Positions 30,851 through 39,111 of a DNA stretch of 64,000 nucleotides are shown piece by piece (position 1 is the stretch's first letter; the number at the start of each line of letters is the position of its first letter). Below the pieces are notes generated by a model. The model ran no database searches and was not told the origin of the DNA. It saw only the letters and a list, made by a program, of their open reading frames with translations. Source of the stretch: Magnetospirillum sp. XM-1 (GTDB taxonomy: Bacteria; Pseudomonadota; Alphaproteobacteria; Rhodospirillales; Magnetospirillaceae); contig NZ_LN997848.1 in NCBI RefSeq assembly GCF_001511835.1, positions 1 to 64,000 on the forward strand. Reading direction: 5' to 3'. Both the position numbers and the translations under genes were made by a program.

Positions 30851-31782
30851 TGAGCACCCCATCCATCCCCAACCAGGGCTTCCGCATCATCACCGCCGAC
30901 CAGCGGCTGGCGGAGCCCCGTGGCATCAAGGCCTGCATCTTCGGCAGGCCCGGCATCGGCAAGACCTCGCTCCTGTGGACGCTGCTGTCGAGCACGACCC
31001 TGGCCAATGGCCAGCCGTATTCGACGGCACTGTTCATGGATCTCGAGGCGGGCGACCTCGCCATCGAGGGCTGGCCGGGTGACACCATCCGGCCGCGCAC
31101 CTGGCCTGAATGCCGCGACTTCGCCGTCTTCATCGGCGGCCCCAATCCGGCACTGCGCGACGACCAGCCCTACAGCCAGGCCCATTACGACGCGGTCTGC
31201 GAGCGGTTCGGCGACCCCACGGTTCTGGATCGCTACGACACGGTGTTCATCGACTCGATCACGGTGGCAGGCCGTCTCTGCTTCCAGTGGTGCCGCGGCC
31301 AGCCGGACGCGTTCTCGGACAAGACCGGCAAACCCGACATCCGCGGAGCCTACGGCCTGCACGGCCGTGAAATGATCGGCTGGTTGACCCACCTGCAGCA
31401 CACCCGCGGCAAGAACATCATCTTCGTGGGCGTCCTGGACGAGAAGTTGGACGACTTCAACCGCAAGGTCTTCGTGCCCCAGATCGATGGGGCCAAGACC
31501 GGCTTGGAACTCCCCGGCATCGTCGATCAGGTCATCACCATGACCGACGTGAAGGGCGACGACGGCCACCTTCACCGGGCCTTCATCTGCCAGACCCTGA
31601 ACGCCTGGGGTTATCCGGCCAAGGACCGCAGTGGGCGCCTCGATCTGATCGAAGAACCGCATCTCGGCCGCTTGATGGACAAGATCCGCGGCCCCGCCGC
31701 GCCTGCCGCCCAGCGCCTGGAATATGGCCGCCCCAGCCCAGCCGCCCCGGCCCCCACCAATTCCGAACACGCCCAATCCTGA
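30850..31782 (+). CDS. RecA-like ATPase (AAA_24 / Sak4-like recombination protein)
   Basis: The 310-residue protein has Walker A GRPGIGKTS (32-40) and a Walker B-like strand VFIDSIT (near 130), in the compact arrangement of the AAA_24 family, which includes Sak4-type phage single-strand annealing ATPases. It is followed by an SSB-like protein, a helicase and a RecB/Cas4-like nuclease, consistent with a phage recombination module. The ATG at 30850 overlaps the previous stop; a GTG three bases earlier is equally readable. The tail is Pro/Ala-rich and probably disordered. Confidence 0.8.
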   Translation: MSTPSIPNQGFRIITADQRLAEPRGIKACIFGRPGIGKTSLLWTLLSSTTLANGQPYSTALFMDLEAGDLAIEGWPGDTIRPRTWPECRDFAVFIGGPNPALRDDQPYSQAHYDAVCERFGDPTVLDRYDTVFIDSITVAGRLCFQWCRGQPDAFSDKTGKPDIRGAYGLHGREMIGWLTHLQHTRGKNIIFVGVLDEKLDDFNRKVFVPQIDGAKTGLELPGIVDQVITMTDVKGDDGHLHRAFICQTLNAWGYPAKDRSGRLDLIEEPHLGRLMDKIRGPAAPAAQRLEYGRPSPAAPAPTNSEHAQS

Positions 31783-31800
31783 CGAGAGGAGCGCACTGTC

Positions 31801-32382
31801 ATGGCTAATTCCTGGAACGACTTCAACGACGCCAAACCGGTCGTCAACATCATCCCCAAGGGCACCATCGCCAAGGTCCGGCTGTCCATCCGCCCCGGCG
31901 GCTACGACGACCCGACCCAGGGGTGGACTGGCGGCTATGCCACCCGCGGCACCACCGGCTCGGTCTATATCAGCGGTGAATTCACCGTGCTGGAAGGCCC
32001 CTACGCCCGGCGCAAGATCTTCACCCTGATCGGCCTCTACAGTCCGAAGGGTCCGGAATGGGGCAACATGGGCCGCGCCCTGGTGCGCGCCATGCTGAAC
32101 TCCGCCCGCGGCCTGTCCGACAAGGATTCGTCGCCCCAGGCCCAAGCGGCGCGGCGCATCAGCGGCATTGGCGATCTGGATGGCATCGAGTTCGTGGCCA
32201 AGATCGACGTCGGCAAGGACACCAACGGCGACGACAAGAATGAGATCCGTGCCGCCATCACACCCGATCACAAGGAATATGCCGGCCTGATGGGGATCGT
32301 CAGCTCGGCGCCCAAGCCCGCCGGGCAGTCCACCAGCATGACGGTCGCCAATACCGGCAATCGTCCGTCCTGGGCCCAGTAA
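31801..32382 (+). CDS. Phage single-strand DNA-binding-like protein (DUF669 type)
   Basis: The 193-residue protein begins MANSWNDFNDAKPV and has the SGEFTVLEGPYARRKIFTLIGL core seen in alphaproteobacterial phage proteins encoded beside RecA-like ATPases. It resembles DUF669-type proteins thought to bind single-stranded DNA. The C-terminus is Gly/Pro/Ser-rich and ends SWAQ, as in many SSB-type tails. GAGGAG lies upstream. The functional call rests on context and recalled family resemblance. Confidence 0.65.
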   Translation: MANSWNDFNDAKPVVNIIPKGTIAKVRLSIRPGGYDDPTQGWTGGYATRGTTGSVYISGEFTVLEGPYARRKIFTLIGLYSPKGPEWGNMGRALVRAMLNSARGLSDKDSSPQAQAARRISGIGDLDGIEFVAKIDVGKDTNGDDKNEIRAAITPDHKEYAGLMGIVSSAPKPAGQSTSMTVANTGNRPSWAQ

Positions 32383-32393
32383 GGGGAACGGCC

Positions 32394-34073
32394 ATGCTGC
32401 TGCGCCCCCGCCAGAAGCTGTTCGTCGAGCGTAGCGCCCGCGCGCTCGACGAGCACCAAAACACCCTGGGCGTCGCGCCCACCGGTGCCGGCAAGACCAT
32501 CATGCTGTCTGCCACTACCACCGAGGTGATCGGCGGCACCCAGGCCAAAGCCTGCGTGCTTGCCCACCGCGATGAGCTCACCGATCAGAATCGGAGCAAG
32601 TTTGGCCGCGTCGCCCCGCTGCTGACCACGTCGGTGGTGGATTCCAAGGCCAAGTCCTGGGAGGGCCAGGTGACCTTCGCCATGGTCCAGACCCTGGCTC
32701 GGCAGGCCAACCTGGACAGCATGCCGACCATCGATCTGCTGGTCATTGACGAAGCCCATCATGCGGCGGCTGACAGCTACCGCCGGATCATCGACCAGGC
32801 TTTGCACCGAAACCCCATGTGCCGGATCTACGGCGTCACGGCCACGCCCAATCGCGGCGACCGCAAGGGCCTGCGGCCGATCTTCTCCAACGTGGCCGAT
32901 CAGATCCGGATCGGCGAGTTGGTCGCCGCCGGCCATCTGGTTCCGCCCCGGACCTTCGTCATCGATGTCGGCGTCCAGGAGGATCTCGCCAAGGTCGGCT
33001 GCTCCGGCGACGATTTCGACATGGCCGAGGTGTCACGGGTGATGAATACCGTGCCGGTCAACGAGGCGGTCATTCGCCATTGGCAGGCCAAGGCCGGCGG
33101 GCGCCAGACGGTGGTGTTCTGCTCCACGGTGGAACACGCCCGTAGCGTCACCACTGCCTTCGAAAGCGCCGGGATCCAAGCCATCATGGTCACCGGCGAG
33201 ATGCCCGATGGCGAACGCAAGACTGCATTGGCCGACTACGCTGCCGGCAAGGCCCAGGTCGTCGTCAATGTCGCGGTGCTGACCGAAGGCTGGGATCATC
33301 CCCCCACCAGCTGCGTGGTGCTGCTCCGTCCCAGTTCCTACAAGAGCACCATGATCCAGATGGTCGGCCGGGGCCTGCGGACGGTCAGTCCGGAAGAGCA
33401 TCCCGGGATCATCAAGACCGACTGCATCGTCCTGGACTTCGGCACATCCAGCATCCTGCATGGCTCGCTGGAACAGGACATCGACCTGAACGGCAGCGAG
33501 GGTAACGGCGAGGCGCCGACCAAGGAATGCCCGGAATGCGGCGCCGTGGTGCCGCTCGGCGTCACCGAATGCCCCCTCTGCGGCCATGTCTGGGAGCGCG
33601 CCGCCTCCGACCCCGGCACCCCGGTCACGGAATTCCTGATGACCGAGATCGACCTGCTGAAGCGCTCCAGCTTCCGGTGGTGCGACTTGTTCGGCGACGA
33701 TGCCGCGCTGGTGGCCAGTGGCTTCAATGCCTGGGGTGGCGTCTTCTTCCTCAACGGTCGTTGGTATGGCGTCGGCGGCCTCGCCAGGGGGATGCCCCAT
33801 CTGTTGGCGATCGGAGATCGCACCGTCTGCCTGGCTGCTGCCGATGACTGGCTGAACCAGAACGAAACCGACGAAAGCGCCCACAAGTCGCGGCGGTGGC
33901 TGAACCAGCCTCCCACCGACAAGCAGTTGGCCTTGCTGCCGGTGGAGTTTCGCCAGGACCTCAGCCTGACCCGCTATCAGGCATCGGCGCTGCTGGCGTT
34001 TCGATTCAATCGCCAGGCCATCCGCACCCTGGTGTTCGATGCCAGCAACGATACCTCGGCGAGGGCTGCGTGA
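32394..34073 (+). CDS. DEAD/DEAH-box SF2 helicase with zinc ribbon
   Basis: The 559-residue protein has helicase motif I APTGAGKT (28-35), motif II IDEAHHAA (about 116), motif III-like VTATP, and motif VI QMVGRGLRT (about 322). A C4 zinc ribbon (CPECG and CPLCG, about 379-398) follows the helicase core. It is a UvrB/RecQ-like phage replication or recombination helicase. It lies directly after the SSB-like gene in the replication block. Confidence 0.88.
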   Translation: MLLRPRQKLFVERSARALDEHQNTLGVAPTGAGKTIMLSATTTEVIGGTQAKACVLAHRDELTDQNRSKFGRVAPLLTTSVVDSKAKSWEGQVTFAMVQTLARQANLDSMPTIDLLVIDEAHHAAADSYRRIIDQALHRNPMCRIYGVTATPNRGDRKGLRPIFSNVADQIRIGELVAAGHLVPPRTFVIDVGVQEDLAKVGCSGDDFDMAEVSRVMNTVPVNEAVIRHWQAKAGGRQTVVFCSTVEHARSVTTAFESAGIQAIMVTGEMPDGERKTALADYAAGKAQVVVNVAVLTEGWDHPPTSCVVLLRPSSYKSTMIQMVGRGLRTVSPEEHPGIIKTDCIVLDFGTSSILHGSLEQDIDLNGSEGNGEAPTKECPECGAVVPLGVTECPLCGHVWERAASDPGTPVTEFLMTEIDLLKRSSFRWCDLFGDDAALVASGFNAWGGVFFLNGRWYGVGGLARGMPHLLAIGDRTVCLAAADDWLNQNETDESAHKSRRWLNQPPTDKQLALLPVEFRQDLSLTRYQASALLAFRFNRQAIRTLVFDASNDTSARAA

Positions 34074-34085
34074 TGGAAGGCGCCC

Positions 34086-34478
34086 ATGTCCGCCAACACC
34101 CGCCTTCGCCTCTGGCATCCACGTGGGGTGCTGTGCGCGGTCTGTCATCAGCCTGCCCATGGCTTTGGCTGGCGCGACCCGGTGCGATCGAAGCGGCCTC
34201 GGCCATCGGTCTGGTTCTGCTCCAAGGCCTGCCAGGGCTTCTGGTCGCGATTGGCGCGGAGATCGCCGGCCATGGTTGACCTCACCGAACAGGAACAGGC
34301 CGCGATCCGCGCCGCCATGAAGCTGGTCGCCGAACTGATGGACGAGATTGGCTGGGACAAGCGATTGGCCGAGCTCACCGAGGTCCAGGTTCTGGGCCTG
34401 ATCGAAGCTGCCGTTGAAGGGTTTCAGGACGCCATGCGCACCACCGCGGCGTCCGACAGCACGGAGATACCGTTCTGA
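34086..34478 (+). CDS. Phage zinc-finger protein (DUF6511-like)
   Basis: The 130-residue protein has an N-terminal treble-clef-like zinc motif (CAVCHQPAHGFGW followed by FCSKACQGFW). Its helical C-terminal half (EEQAAIRAAMKLVAELMDEIGWDKRLAELTE-like) I associate with DUF6511. The function is unknown. It is coupled to the nuclease gene downstream (TGATG overlap at 34476-34480). Confidence 0.65.
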   Translation: MSANTRLRLWHPRGVLCAVCHQPAHGFGWRDPVRSKRPRPSVWFCSKACQGFWSRLARRSPAMVDLTEQEQAAIRAAMKLVAELMDEIGWDKRLAELTEVQVLGLIEAAVEGFQDAMRTTAASDSTEIPF

Positions 34479-35236
34479 TGTTGGACTTCAATCACCAACC
34501 CAGCCTCGCCGAACGCATCAACGCCCTGATCGATTCCGGTTTGGCCGCGGATCGGGATGCGACACCGCCCAGGACCTATCTCGGCGGCTCCCGCTTGGGC
34601 CATTCCTGTGAGCGGGCATTGCAGTACGAATTCGCCGGTGCGCCCAAGGACCCCGAGGCCGATTTCAATGGCCAGACGCTTCGCATCTTCGCCATCGGTC
34701 ATGCCCTGGAAGATGTAGCTATCCGCTGGCTGCGGCGGGCTGGTTTCGACATCTACACCCGCAAAGGCAACCGGCCCGACGGCGAGCAATTCGGCTTCTC
34801 GGTGGCTGGTGGCCGTGTCCGAGGCCATGTGGACGGCATCCTGGCCGACGGCCCTGTCATCCCCGGGATGGGCTATCCCGCCCTGTGGGAATGCAAGACC
34901 ATGAACGCCAAGAACTGGCGTGAAACGGTGGCCAAGGGTGTCACTGTCTCCAAGCCGATCTATGCAGCGCAGATCGCGCTGTACCAGGCCTACATGGAGG
35001 GTGCTGTCACCGGTATCTCGGCCAGCCCGGCGCTGTTCACCGCGATCAACAAGGACACCGCCGAATTGCACCACGAACTGGTGCCGTTCGACGGGGAATT
35101 GGCCCAGCGGACCAGCGATCGCGCTGTCCGCATTCTGCAGGCCACTGATGCCGGCGAATTGCTGCCGCGCATGACCTCCGATCCTGATTACTTCGAATGC
35201 CGGTTCTGCCCCTGGAAGATGAGGTGCTGGGCATGA
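34478..35236 (+). CDS. RecB/Cas4-type PD-(D/E)XK exonuclease with Fe-S cysteines
   Basis: The 252-residue protein has the nuclease residues D119 (HVDGI) and E138-x-K140 (WECK). Four cysteines are arranged as Cys44, then 241, 244 and 250 (ECRFCPWKMRC), the pattern that holds a 4Fe-4S cluster in AddB and Cas4 nucleases. It probably resects DNA ends for the phage recombination system. It overlaps both neighbours (ATGA at 35233). Confidence 0.87.
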   Translation: MLDFNHQPSLAERINALIDSGLAADRDATPPRTYLGGSRLGHSCERALQYEFAGAPKDPEADFNGQTLRIFAIGHALEDVAIRWLRRAGFDIYTRKGNRPDGEQFGFSVAGGRVRGHVDGILADGPVIPGMGYPALWECKTMNAKNWRETVAKGVTVSKPIYAAQIALYQAYMEGAVTGISASPALFTAINKDTAELHHELVPFDGELAQRTSDRAVRILQATDAGELLPRMTSDPDYFECRFCPWKMRCWA

Positions 35237-37593
35237 CCGCGCAGATTCCGGTTTCCATCGTGGGCGGTGCTGAACCCGATCCCGCCATGATCACGGCCTA
35301 TGCCGAACTGGTATTCGGCTATTGTGATGGCTGGGTACCGGTGCGGGCATTGCCGGAGAAGGGCACGGACGAAGCCCAACCTTCGCATACGCCCTTCCTC
35401 GAGGCCGACGCCGACCTCGCGACCAACCTGGTCCGGCAGGCCCAGTGGGCCGCCCATGGTGACATGGCCATCTATGTCGTGCCTGGCACCGTCGCCAAGC
35501 ACGGCTCGGCCAAGTCCGACGACGTGGTCCAAACCCAGGTGGTTCTGGTCGACCTGGATCACGGAGACATCGCCAGCAAGCGCGAGCACCTGATCCATCA
35601 CATCGGCCCGGCCACCATGGAAGTGGCCTCGGGCGGTGTCACCCCGGAAGGCCAGCGCAAGCTCCACCTCTATTGGCGCCTGACCGAACCTGCTGAAGGC
35701 GACGACATCACCACTGTCTGCCGGGTCCGTCACATCATCGCCACCAAGGTCGGCGGTGACCCCTCGTTCCGTTCGGCCCATCAGCCCATCCGGGTTGCTG
35801 GCACCATCCACGCCAAGAATGGCTGTCGACGCCTGGTCGAGATCTTGTCGGCCGGTTCGGTCGAGCGCGACCTGGGCGAACTGGTGGAAGCCGTTCTGGC
35901 CATGCCTCCCCTGGATGGCGAGGGATCGTCCTGGCTGGATTTCAATGATGCGGGCACCGCCCGCGGTTCGGTGACCGACCTGTTCAGCCAGCAGGTCCGT
36001 GAAGGCGGCATGGATGGCACCACCCGGTTCGATGCGCTGTCGCGGGTGATGGGGTATTGGATCCGGCGCTGCCGTGACGGCCACATCTCCCCGGCGGATG
36101 CCTGGGATGAGATCGTCGCCTACAACGAGGCCCGGATCGATCCGCCCTGGCCCATGGACCGGCTTCAGCGCGAAGCGGAGCGCCTGTGGGTACGCGATCA
36201 GCGGCACGGCGACGCCCTGGACGGAGATGATCTGGCTGACGAAGACATGGAAGACGACGATGAGGACGCCGAGCCCGTCGCCTTCACGGAAGATGCCTTG
36301 GCCGCGGCTTTCACACAGACCCATGCCGAGGATTGGCGTTTCGTTGCCGGCTGGGGCCAATGGCTATTGTGGACCGGTTGCCGCTGGGAGCGCGAAAGCA
36401 CCCTGTTGGCCTACGATATGGCCCGGCTCATTTGTCGGGATGCCGCGTCCGCAGCCCGTTCTGCCAAGCTCCGATCCAAATTGTCATCGGCCTCCACCGT
36501 CGCCGCCGTCGAACGCCTGGCTCGGGCGGACCGCAGTCATGCCGCCACCACCGAGGTGTGGGATCGCGATCCCTGGCTGCTGAACACCCCCGGCGGCGTG
36601 GTCGACCTGCATAGCGGCCAGATCCAGCCGCACAATCGCGCCCTGGCCATGACCAAGATCACCATGGCGACACCCCAGGGCGATTGTCCGATCTGGCGGC
36701 AGTTCGTAGCCACTGTCACCGGCGGCGACAAGGATCTGCAGGATTATCTGCAGCGGGTCGCCGGCTACTGCCTCACCGGCGTGACCAGCGAGCATGCGTT
36801 GTTCTTCCTCTACGGCACCGGCGCCAACGGCAAATCGGTCTTTGCCAATACCCTGACCGCCATCCTGGGGGACTACGCCACCGTCGCCGCCATGGACATG
36901 TTCATGGCCACCACGTCCGAGCGGCACCCGACCGACATGGCGGGGCTGCGGGGCGCCCGCATCGTCACCTCCATCGAGACCGAACAGGGACGCCGCTGGG
37001 CCGAGAGTAAGCTCAAGGCACTGACCGGTGGCGACAAGATCACCGCCCGCTTCATGCGCCAGGACTTCTTCGAGTTCATCCCGCAGTTCAAGCTGCTGGT
37101 CGCAGGCAACCACAAGCCCGCCATCCGCAACGTCGATGAGGCCATGCGGCGGCGCCTGCACATGGTGCCCTTCACCATCACCATCCCGCCGGCCAAGCGC
37201 GACAAGCAACTGTCCGACCGCTTGTTGGCCGAGCGCGACGGCATCCTAGCATGGGCCGTCGAAGGTTGCTTGGCCTGGCAACGCACCGGTCTGCGGCCCC
37301 CGGCCGCGGTGATGGCCGCCACCGACGAATACTTCGAGTCCGAGGATGCCTTCGGCCGCTGGCTGGATGAGCGCTGCGAGCGCGGGAACAGCTTCAGCGA
37401 GACCACCTCGGCCCTGTTTGCCGATTGGAAGAACTGGACCGAGGCGAACGGCGAGTTCACCGGCTCCATCAAGCGATTCGCGGAAAACCTGGTCAATCGA
37501 GGGCTGGAGCAGTGGCGCAGCAAAACTGCCCGCCATTTCCGGGGAGTCCGACTGTGCGCGGGAACTGACACCTCCGAGGATATGGAGTTCTAG
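35233..37593 (+). CDS. P4-type phage primase-helicase (D5 / SF3)
   Basis: The 786-residue protein starts with a RepB-like primase domain (about 50-230, with VQTQVVLVDLDHGD carrying the acidic metal-binding pair). An acidic linker (about 330-350) and a D5-N region follow, then a superfamily 3 helicase with Walker A GTGANGKS (about 528) and GNHKPAIRNVDEAMRRR (sensor/arginine finger). It would both prime and unwind phage DNA. ATG 35233 is chosen for the overlap with the nuclease stop. A large inverted repeat follows immediately. Confidence 0.9.
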   Translation: MTAQIPVSIVGGAEPDPAMITAYAELVFGYCDGWVPVRALPEKGTDEAQPSHTPFLEADADLATNLVRQAQWAAHGDMAIYVVPGTVAKHGSAKSDDVVQTQVVLVDLDHGDIASKREHLIHHIGPATMEVASGGVTPEGQRKLHLYWRLTEPAEGDDITTVCRVRHIIATKVGGDPSFRSAHQPIRVAGTIHAKNGCRRLVEILSAGSVERDLGELVEAVLAMPPLDGEGSSWLDFNDAGTARGSVTDLFSQQVREGGMDGTTRFDALSRVMGYWIRRCRDGHISPADAWDEIVAYNEARIDPPWPMDRLQREAERLWVRDQRHGDALDGDDLADEDMEDDDEDAEPVAFTEDALAAAFTQTHAEDWRFVAGWGQWLLWTGCRWERESTLLAYDMARLICRDAASAARSAKLRSKLSSASTVAAVERLARADRSHAATTEVWDRDPWLLNTPGGVVDLHSGQIQPHNRALAMTKITMATPQGDCPIWRQFVATVTGGDKDLQDYLQRVAGYCLTGVTSEHALFFLYGTGANGKSVFANTLTAILGDYATVAAMDMFMATTSERHPTDMAGLRGARIVTSIETEQGRRWAESKLKALTGGDKITARFMRQDFFEFIPQFKLLVAGNHKPAIRNVDEAMRRRLHMVPFTITIPPAKRDKQLSDRLLAERDGILAWAVEGCLAWQRTGLRPPAAVMAATDEYFESEDAFGRWLDERCERGNSFSETTSALFADWKNWTEANGEFTGSIKRFAENLVNRGLEQWRSKTARHFRGVRLCAGTDTSEDMEF

Positions 37594-37596
37594 GTC

Positions 37597-38202
37597 ATGC
37601 ACTCAAAGAAAGAACGCTGTGAAATCAATGCGGTGACGGATGTGACGGGTCCCTCCTATATCTACGTCACGCGGGCGTGCGCGCACGCGTGTACGGGTTA
37701 TAAGGGAGAACCCGACACATCCGTCACCACCAGCAAATCCGCGGTGTTGACGCTCGACCTGGGCAGCACCACCGGCTGGGCCATGCTTCTGGCCGATGGC
37801 ACCATCGTCTCCGGCACCATGCAGTTCCGGCCCAGTCGCTACGAGGGCGGCGGCATGCGTTATCTGCGCTTCCGCTCCTGGCTGGATCACCTGCTGAGCA
37901 GCGCCAAGGAGATTGGCTCAGTCTGCTTCGAAGAAGTCCGTCGCCATGCCGGCACTGACGCTGCGCACCTCTATGGCGGCTTCTTGGCCCATCTCTCGGC
38001 CTGGTGCGAACTGAACCATATCCCCTATCAGGGTGTGCCGGTCGGCACCATCAAGCGTCACACCACCGGCAAGGGCAATGCTGGCAAGGATGCGGTAATC
38101 GCCGCCATGCGGTCCAAGGGCTTCACCCCCGAGGACGATAACGAGGCCGATGCTCTGGCCATCCTGACCTGGGTGATCGACACCCAGGGAGGTGTCCGAT
38201 GA
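37597..38202 (+). CDS. RuvC-like Holliday junction resolvase
   Basis: The fold is RNase H-like, with LTLDLGSTTGWAM, VCFEEVRRHAG and the C-terminal NEADALAIL acidic motif of RuvC-family resolvases. From ATG 37597 the protein has 201 residues. The first 48 or so are encoded by a large inverted repeat and look unlike protein sequence. A GTG at 37744, directly before the first beta strand, may be the real start. It probably resolves branched phage DNA before packaging. Confidence 0.8.
   Translation: MHSKKERCEINAVTDVTGPSYIYVTRACAHACTGYKGEPDTSVTTSKSAVLTLDLGSTTGWAMLLADGTIVSGTMQFRPSRYEGGGMRYLRFRSWLDHLLSSAKEIGSVCFEEVRRHAGTDAAHLYGGFLAHLSAWCELNHIPYQGVPVGTIKRHTTGKGNAGKDAVIAAMRSKGFTPEDDNEADALAILTWVIDTQGGVR
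37632..37728. repeat. Nested ~97-bp imperfect inverted repeat, candidate phage origin
   Basis: The outer arms (37632-37649 and 37711-37728, GGTGACGGATGTGACGGG against its complement) match in 17 of 18 positions. The inner arms continue imperfectly (CCTCCTATA against TATAAGGGAG). The centre is a perfect 14-bp palindrome, GCGTGCGCGCACGC (37675-37688). It lies 38 bases after the primase-helicase gene. Its position next to a P4-type primase suggests a replication origin or cruciform site. Confidence 0.7.
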
Positions 38203-38396
38203 GGTGGCATCCGCCCGGCTATGGCGGCACCCGCCGAGATCCCGAACAGGTGAAGCGGGACGGCTGGCAGGAACGCGGCGTCCTGGTCATTGCCGAAAAC
38301 GACGATCGCCTCACCTGGCCCGAGCGGGAACTGGTGCGGCAACTGGGAGCAAAACTTTATGGGCGACGCCCGACGGAGGAGAACTCGCATGGATGA
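38199..38396 (+). CDS. Small phage protein, unknown
   Basis: The 65-residue polar product (MRWHPPGYGGTRRDPEQVKRDG) has an ATGA overlap with the resolvase stop and overlaps the start of the next gene by eight bases. No family is recognised. The tight packing on both sides supports it. Confidence 0.6.
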   Translation: MRWHPPGYGGTRRDPEQVKRDGWQERGVLVIAENDDRLTWPERELVRQLGAKLYGRRPTEENSHG

Positions 38397-38853
38397 TCTT
38401 CATTGGGCGCCGAAGATGGTGGCCGTCTACCTGGAGGAAGCCGCCGAGACGCTTCGCCGTCTGCCTCGGGTCAAGGTCCAGGGCTACGTCACCGCTTGGC
38501 CGGAGATCGTCCGGGACTACTGGGACGCATTTGGTCGGGATGAGGTCCAGGTCCGCCCCGGCCCACCCTCCGCCAAGGCCATCGACCAGATGGACGTCAC
38601 CCTGGGTTGGCTGCGCTGGCTTGAGATCGAAGAGAGCCGATTGGTTTGGCACCGCGCCTGCGGCCGGCCCTGGAAGGCCATCGCCCATGAATTCGGCTGT
38701 GATCGCACCACCGCCTGGCGACGTTGGACCTATGCCCTGGTCACTATCGCCGCCCGGCTCAACACCCCGCAAAGGGGCGGAAGTCCGTGCAACACTGTTG
38801 CAACATCATGGGGTGCAACATATCGGGCCAAAAGTGGTAGGGTCAGCCCATAG
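38389..38853 (+). CDS. DUF6362-like phage helix-turn-helix protein
   Basis: The 154-residue protein has the block WAPKMVAVYLEEAAETLRRLP at its start. A C-terminal helix-turn-helix (RPWKAIAHEFGCDRTTAWRRW, about 90-110) resembles sigma/transposase-type DNA-binding helices, and I associate the whole with DUF6362. The ATG at 38389 has GGAGGAG seven bases upstream. It is the last gene before the 258-base control region, so a regulatory role in the early-to-late switch is possible. Confidence 0.7.
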   Translation: MDDLHWAPKMVAVYLEEAAETLRRLPRVKVQGYVTAWPEIVRDYWDAFGRDEVQVRPGPPSAKAIDQMDVTLGWLRWLEIEESRLVWHRACGRPWKAIAHEFGCDRTTAWRRWTYALVTIAARLNTPQRGGSPCNTVATSWGATYRAKSGRVSP

Positions 38854-38974
38854 CCTGGGGAACGAAGGCGATGCCCTTCCTCCGGCCAAAGAAATCGAGC
38901 GGGTCCTCCCTGGCTAGCAACCTATGCGGGCGGGCAAGGCGCTCCAGATCGCTAGCGACAGCCCCGAAAACTGA

Positions 38975-39105
38975 GTTACCACCCCGGTTACCGGAAAGCC
39001 CCACCTGAGGCGCGCAAGGCCTAGGCCCGCGCGCCTTTCGTGTTTGCGGGACCATACAATCCGCCTCGGTAACCGCCCTCCAGTTACCAGCCCCAGCCGG
39101 TTACC
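38975..39105. repeat. Five copies of (A/G)GTTACC, putative operator array
   Basis: AGTTACC occurs at 38975-38981 and 39082-39088, GGTTACC at 38987-38993 and 39099-39105, and the reverse complement GGTAACC at 39068-39074. Two copies flank the left of a hairpin and three lie on the right, the last ending seven bases before the methyltransferase ATG. Spacing starts at 12, 14 and 17 bases within the clusters. This looks like a regulator-binding array. Confidence 0.6.
39008..39038 (+). terminator. Terminator-like hairpin within the phage control region
   Basis: AGGCGCGC (39008-39015) pairs perfectly with GCGCGCCT (39029-39036). A palindromic loop (GGCCTAGGCC) could extend the structure. TTTCGTGTTT follows. 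It would end transcription from the replication block. Confidence 0.5.
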
Positions 39106-39111
39106 GCCTTC

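Larger units (their letters stand above)
38854..39111. promoter_or_regulatory. Phage control region between replication and methylation genes
   Basis: This 258-base gap in a tightly packed phage genome holds five copies of a GTTACC element (separate entry) and a terminator-like hairpin at 39008-39038. It probably controls the methyltransferase and downstream genes. Confidence 0.55.

Noticed and set aside
38975..39105. CRISPR-like array suggested by the GTTACC repeats
   Set aside because: The unit is only 7 bases with irregular spacing and mixed orientation, and no cas genes are nearby. The Cas4-like nuclease at 34.5 kb belongs to the phage recombination block.
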